Source of the DNA: Acidimicrobiia bacterium
Lineage (GTDB): Bacteria; Actinomycetota; Acidimicrobiia; Acidimicrobiales; Poriferisodalaceae
NCBI GenBank assembly: GCA_022821985.1
Contig: JAJECP010000027.1
Span: forward strand, 1-64,000
Direction of reading: 5' to 3'
DNA: 64,000 bases
Shown: piece by piece, positions 62,800 to 64,000 of the stretch
How the letters are laid out: each line of letters opens with the position of its first letter
How positions within the stretch are numbered: the first letter of the stretch is position 1
The notes under the pieces: model-generated
Told to the model about the DNA's origin: nothing
Seen by the model: the letters and a program-made list of their open reading frames with translations, nothing else
Databases searched by the model: none
Position numbers and translations under genes: made by a program

Positions 62800-64000
62800 G
62801 TGAACGAACCTGCCGCGACCGGCAACGGCAAGTCCGAAGCCGACGCTGCTGGCGACAGCCGGCTGGGGCCGGCGCAGCGAGCCGCGTGGCTCGACGAGCT
62901 CAGCGGCGGCCACGGTGACGGCCGCGTCGACGTGGTGGTCATCGGCGGCGGTGTCACCGGAGCCGGCTGCGCGCTCGACCTGGCGCTGCGGGGTCACAGC
63001 GTGGCCCTGCTGGAGCAGCGCGACCTGGCGTCGGGCACCTCGAGCCGTTCGTCGAAGCTGATCCACGGGGGCCTGCGCTACCTGCAGCGCCTCGAGTTCG
63101 GCCTGGTGAAGGAGTCGCTCACCGAGCGCCGCCTGCTGCTGGGCCGGCTGGCACCGCACCTCGTGCGCCCTGTCCAGTTCCTCTACCCCATCCGGCGAGG
63201 CTGGCGGGAACGGCTGCGCACCGGGCTCGGCATCGCGCTGTACAGCGCGATGGCCGGTCGGGGGCTCCACGCCCATGGCTCGCACCGGCACCTCGGCAAG
63301 CGCGGCACCCATCGCCTGGCACCTGGCCTCGACGCCGATGTCGTGCGGGGCGCCATCACCTATTGGGACGGCCAGACCGACGACGCCCGGCTGGTGGTGG
63401 CCATCGCCCGCACGGCTGCCGCTCATGGTGCACGCATCCTCACCTCCACCCGCGTGCAGGAGCTGGTGGTTGCCGACGGTGCCGTCCGCGGGGTCATCGC
63501 GCACTGCGGCGAGACCGGTCGCACCTTCAAGCTGGACGCCGACGCGGTGATCAACGCCACCGGCGTGTGGACGAGCCAGATCGAGCAGCTTGCCGACCGT
63601 GGCACCCGGCCCCCCGAGGGGACCCGCACCCGGATCCGTGCATCGAAAGGGATCCACCTGCTGGTGCCGCGGGATCGGATCGACCTGCAGTGCGGGCTCA
63701 TCGTTCCCACACCGCCCAGCGTGCTGTTCGTAGTGCCGTGGGGCGAGCGCTGGATCGTCGGCACCACCGACAGCGACTGGGATCTCGACTACGCCCACCC
63801 CGCTGCCAGCAGCGCCGACATCGAGCTGCTGCTCGAACGCCTCAACAGCGTGCTGGCCCGCCCGATCGGCCGTGACGACATCTGCGGTGTCTATGCCGGG
63901 CTGCGACCGCTGGTGGCCGGCGATGCCCCCGATTCGGCTGAGCAGTCGGCCAAGCTGAGCCGCGAGCATGCGATCACCCGTGTCGCGCCGGGACTGGTCT
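62800..64000 (+). CDS. glpD: FAD-dependent glycerol-3-phosphate dehydrogenase (3' end outside window)
   Basis: The frame begins at GTG 62800 and is open to the right edge, about 400 residues. FAD motif VVVIGGGVTGAGCALDLALRG, then the family hallmark SGTSSRSSKLIHGGLRYLQR, and WIVGTTDSDW in the substrate domain. It oxidises glycerol-3-phosphate to dihydroxyacetone phosphate at the membrane, feeding electrons to quinone. The N-terminal 30 residues are Ala/Gly-rich, longer than in E. coli GlpD. Confidence 0.88.
   Translation, partial: MNEPAATGNGKSEADAAGDSRLGPAQRAAWLDELSGGHGDGRVDVVVIGGGVTGAGCALDLALRGHSVALLEQRDLASGTSSRSSKLIHGGLRYLQRLEFGLVKESLTERRLLLGRLAPHLVRPVQFLYPIRRGWRERLRTGLGIALYSAMAGRGLHAHGSHRHLGKRGTHRLAPGLDADVVRGAITYWDGQTDDARLVVAIARTAAAHGARILTSTRVQELVVADGAVRGVIAHCGETGRTFKLDADAVINATGVWTSQIEQLADRGTRPPEGTRTRIRASKGIHLLVPRDRIDLQCGLIVPTPPSVLFVVPWGERWIVGTTDSDWDLDYAHPAASSADIELLLERLNSVLARPIGRDDICGVYAGLRPLVAGDAPDSAEQSAKLSREHAITRVAPGLV

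Overview
The window is GC-rich DNA (about 70% by eye) with GTG and TTG starts and long antisense open frames. Gene content suggests an uncultured actinobacterium, probably marine or host-associated Acidimicrobiia: an F420-type (DDN) oxidoreductase, a CYP125/142-like P450, giant Calx-beta surface proteins, AAA/DUF4143 ATPases, heterotetrameric sarcosine oxidase and an alpha-glucoside ABC locus. The taxonomy is inferred; there is no rRNA or marker gene in the window.

Layout. 1-3.07 kb (-): 5' part of a secreted S8 protease with PPC, P and Calx-beta domains, cut by the window edge. 3.1-3.9 kb: gene fragments (PIN-toxin tail, ATPase piece). 4.0-8.7 kb: FAD monooxygenase (-), AAA ATPase (+), L,D-transpeptidase-like protein (-), DUF1971 protein (+). 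8.8-11.1 kb (+): P450 and SDR. 11.2-14.0 kb (-): AAA/DUF4143 ATPase, DUF308 membrane protein, DDN-type oxidoreductase. 14.2-33.7 kb (-): one frame of up to 6508 codons encoding a secreted Calx-beta giant, with two poly-C tracts at its 5' end. 34.0-35.4 kb (-): DDN fragment and a second AAA/DUF4143 ATPase preceded by a 23-bp repeat array. 35.6-37.0 kb: solute-binding lipoprotein (+) and a small coiled-coil protein (-). 37.1-42.3 kb (-): soxBDAG, with a divergent LysR gene. 43.3-45.4 kb: PhyH-type dioxygenase (-) and crotonase (+). 45.4-47.7 kb: Dyp-type peroxidase (-) divergent from an AhpD-like gene (+) whose frame is interrupted by a single in-frame TGA. 47.7-50.1 kb (-): unknown coiled-coil protein and PEBP protein. 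50.4-61.9 kb: sugar locus (GH13, LacI, binding protein, two permeases, aldo/keto reductase, Gfo/Idh/MocA, LLM oxidoreductase; convergent ATPase). 62.0-64.0 kb (+): class II aldolase and the start of glycerol-3-phosphate dehydrogenase.

How the parts fit. The sugar locus has three LacI-type operator palindromes in front of its three transcription units, so it looks like a local regulon of the LacI gene inside it. SoxBDAG makes hydrogen peroxide, and the peroxidase/AhpD-like pair nearby could remove peroxides.

The strongest discovery is the AhpD-like gene at 46,557-47,672. The TGA falls exactly at the second catalytic cysteine position (C-x-x-U...H). It is followed at 24 nt by a hairpin with a GGUCU loop, the apical-loop sequence of the E. 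coli fdhF SECIS. This is most simply a selenoprotein that standard annotation would split into two genes. Second is the giant surface protein: poly-C tracts of 12 and 15 at its 5' end suggest phase variation, and it carries three copies of a module I cannot assign to a named domain.
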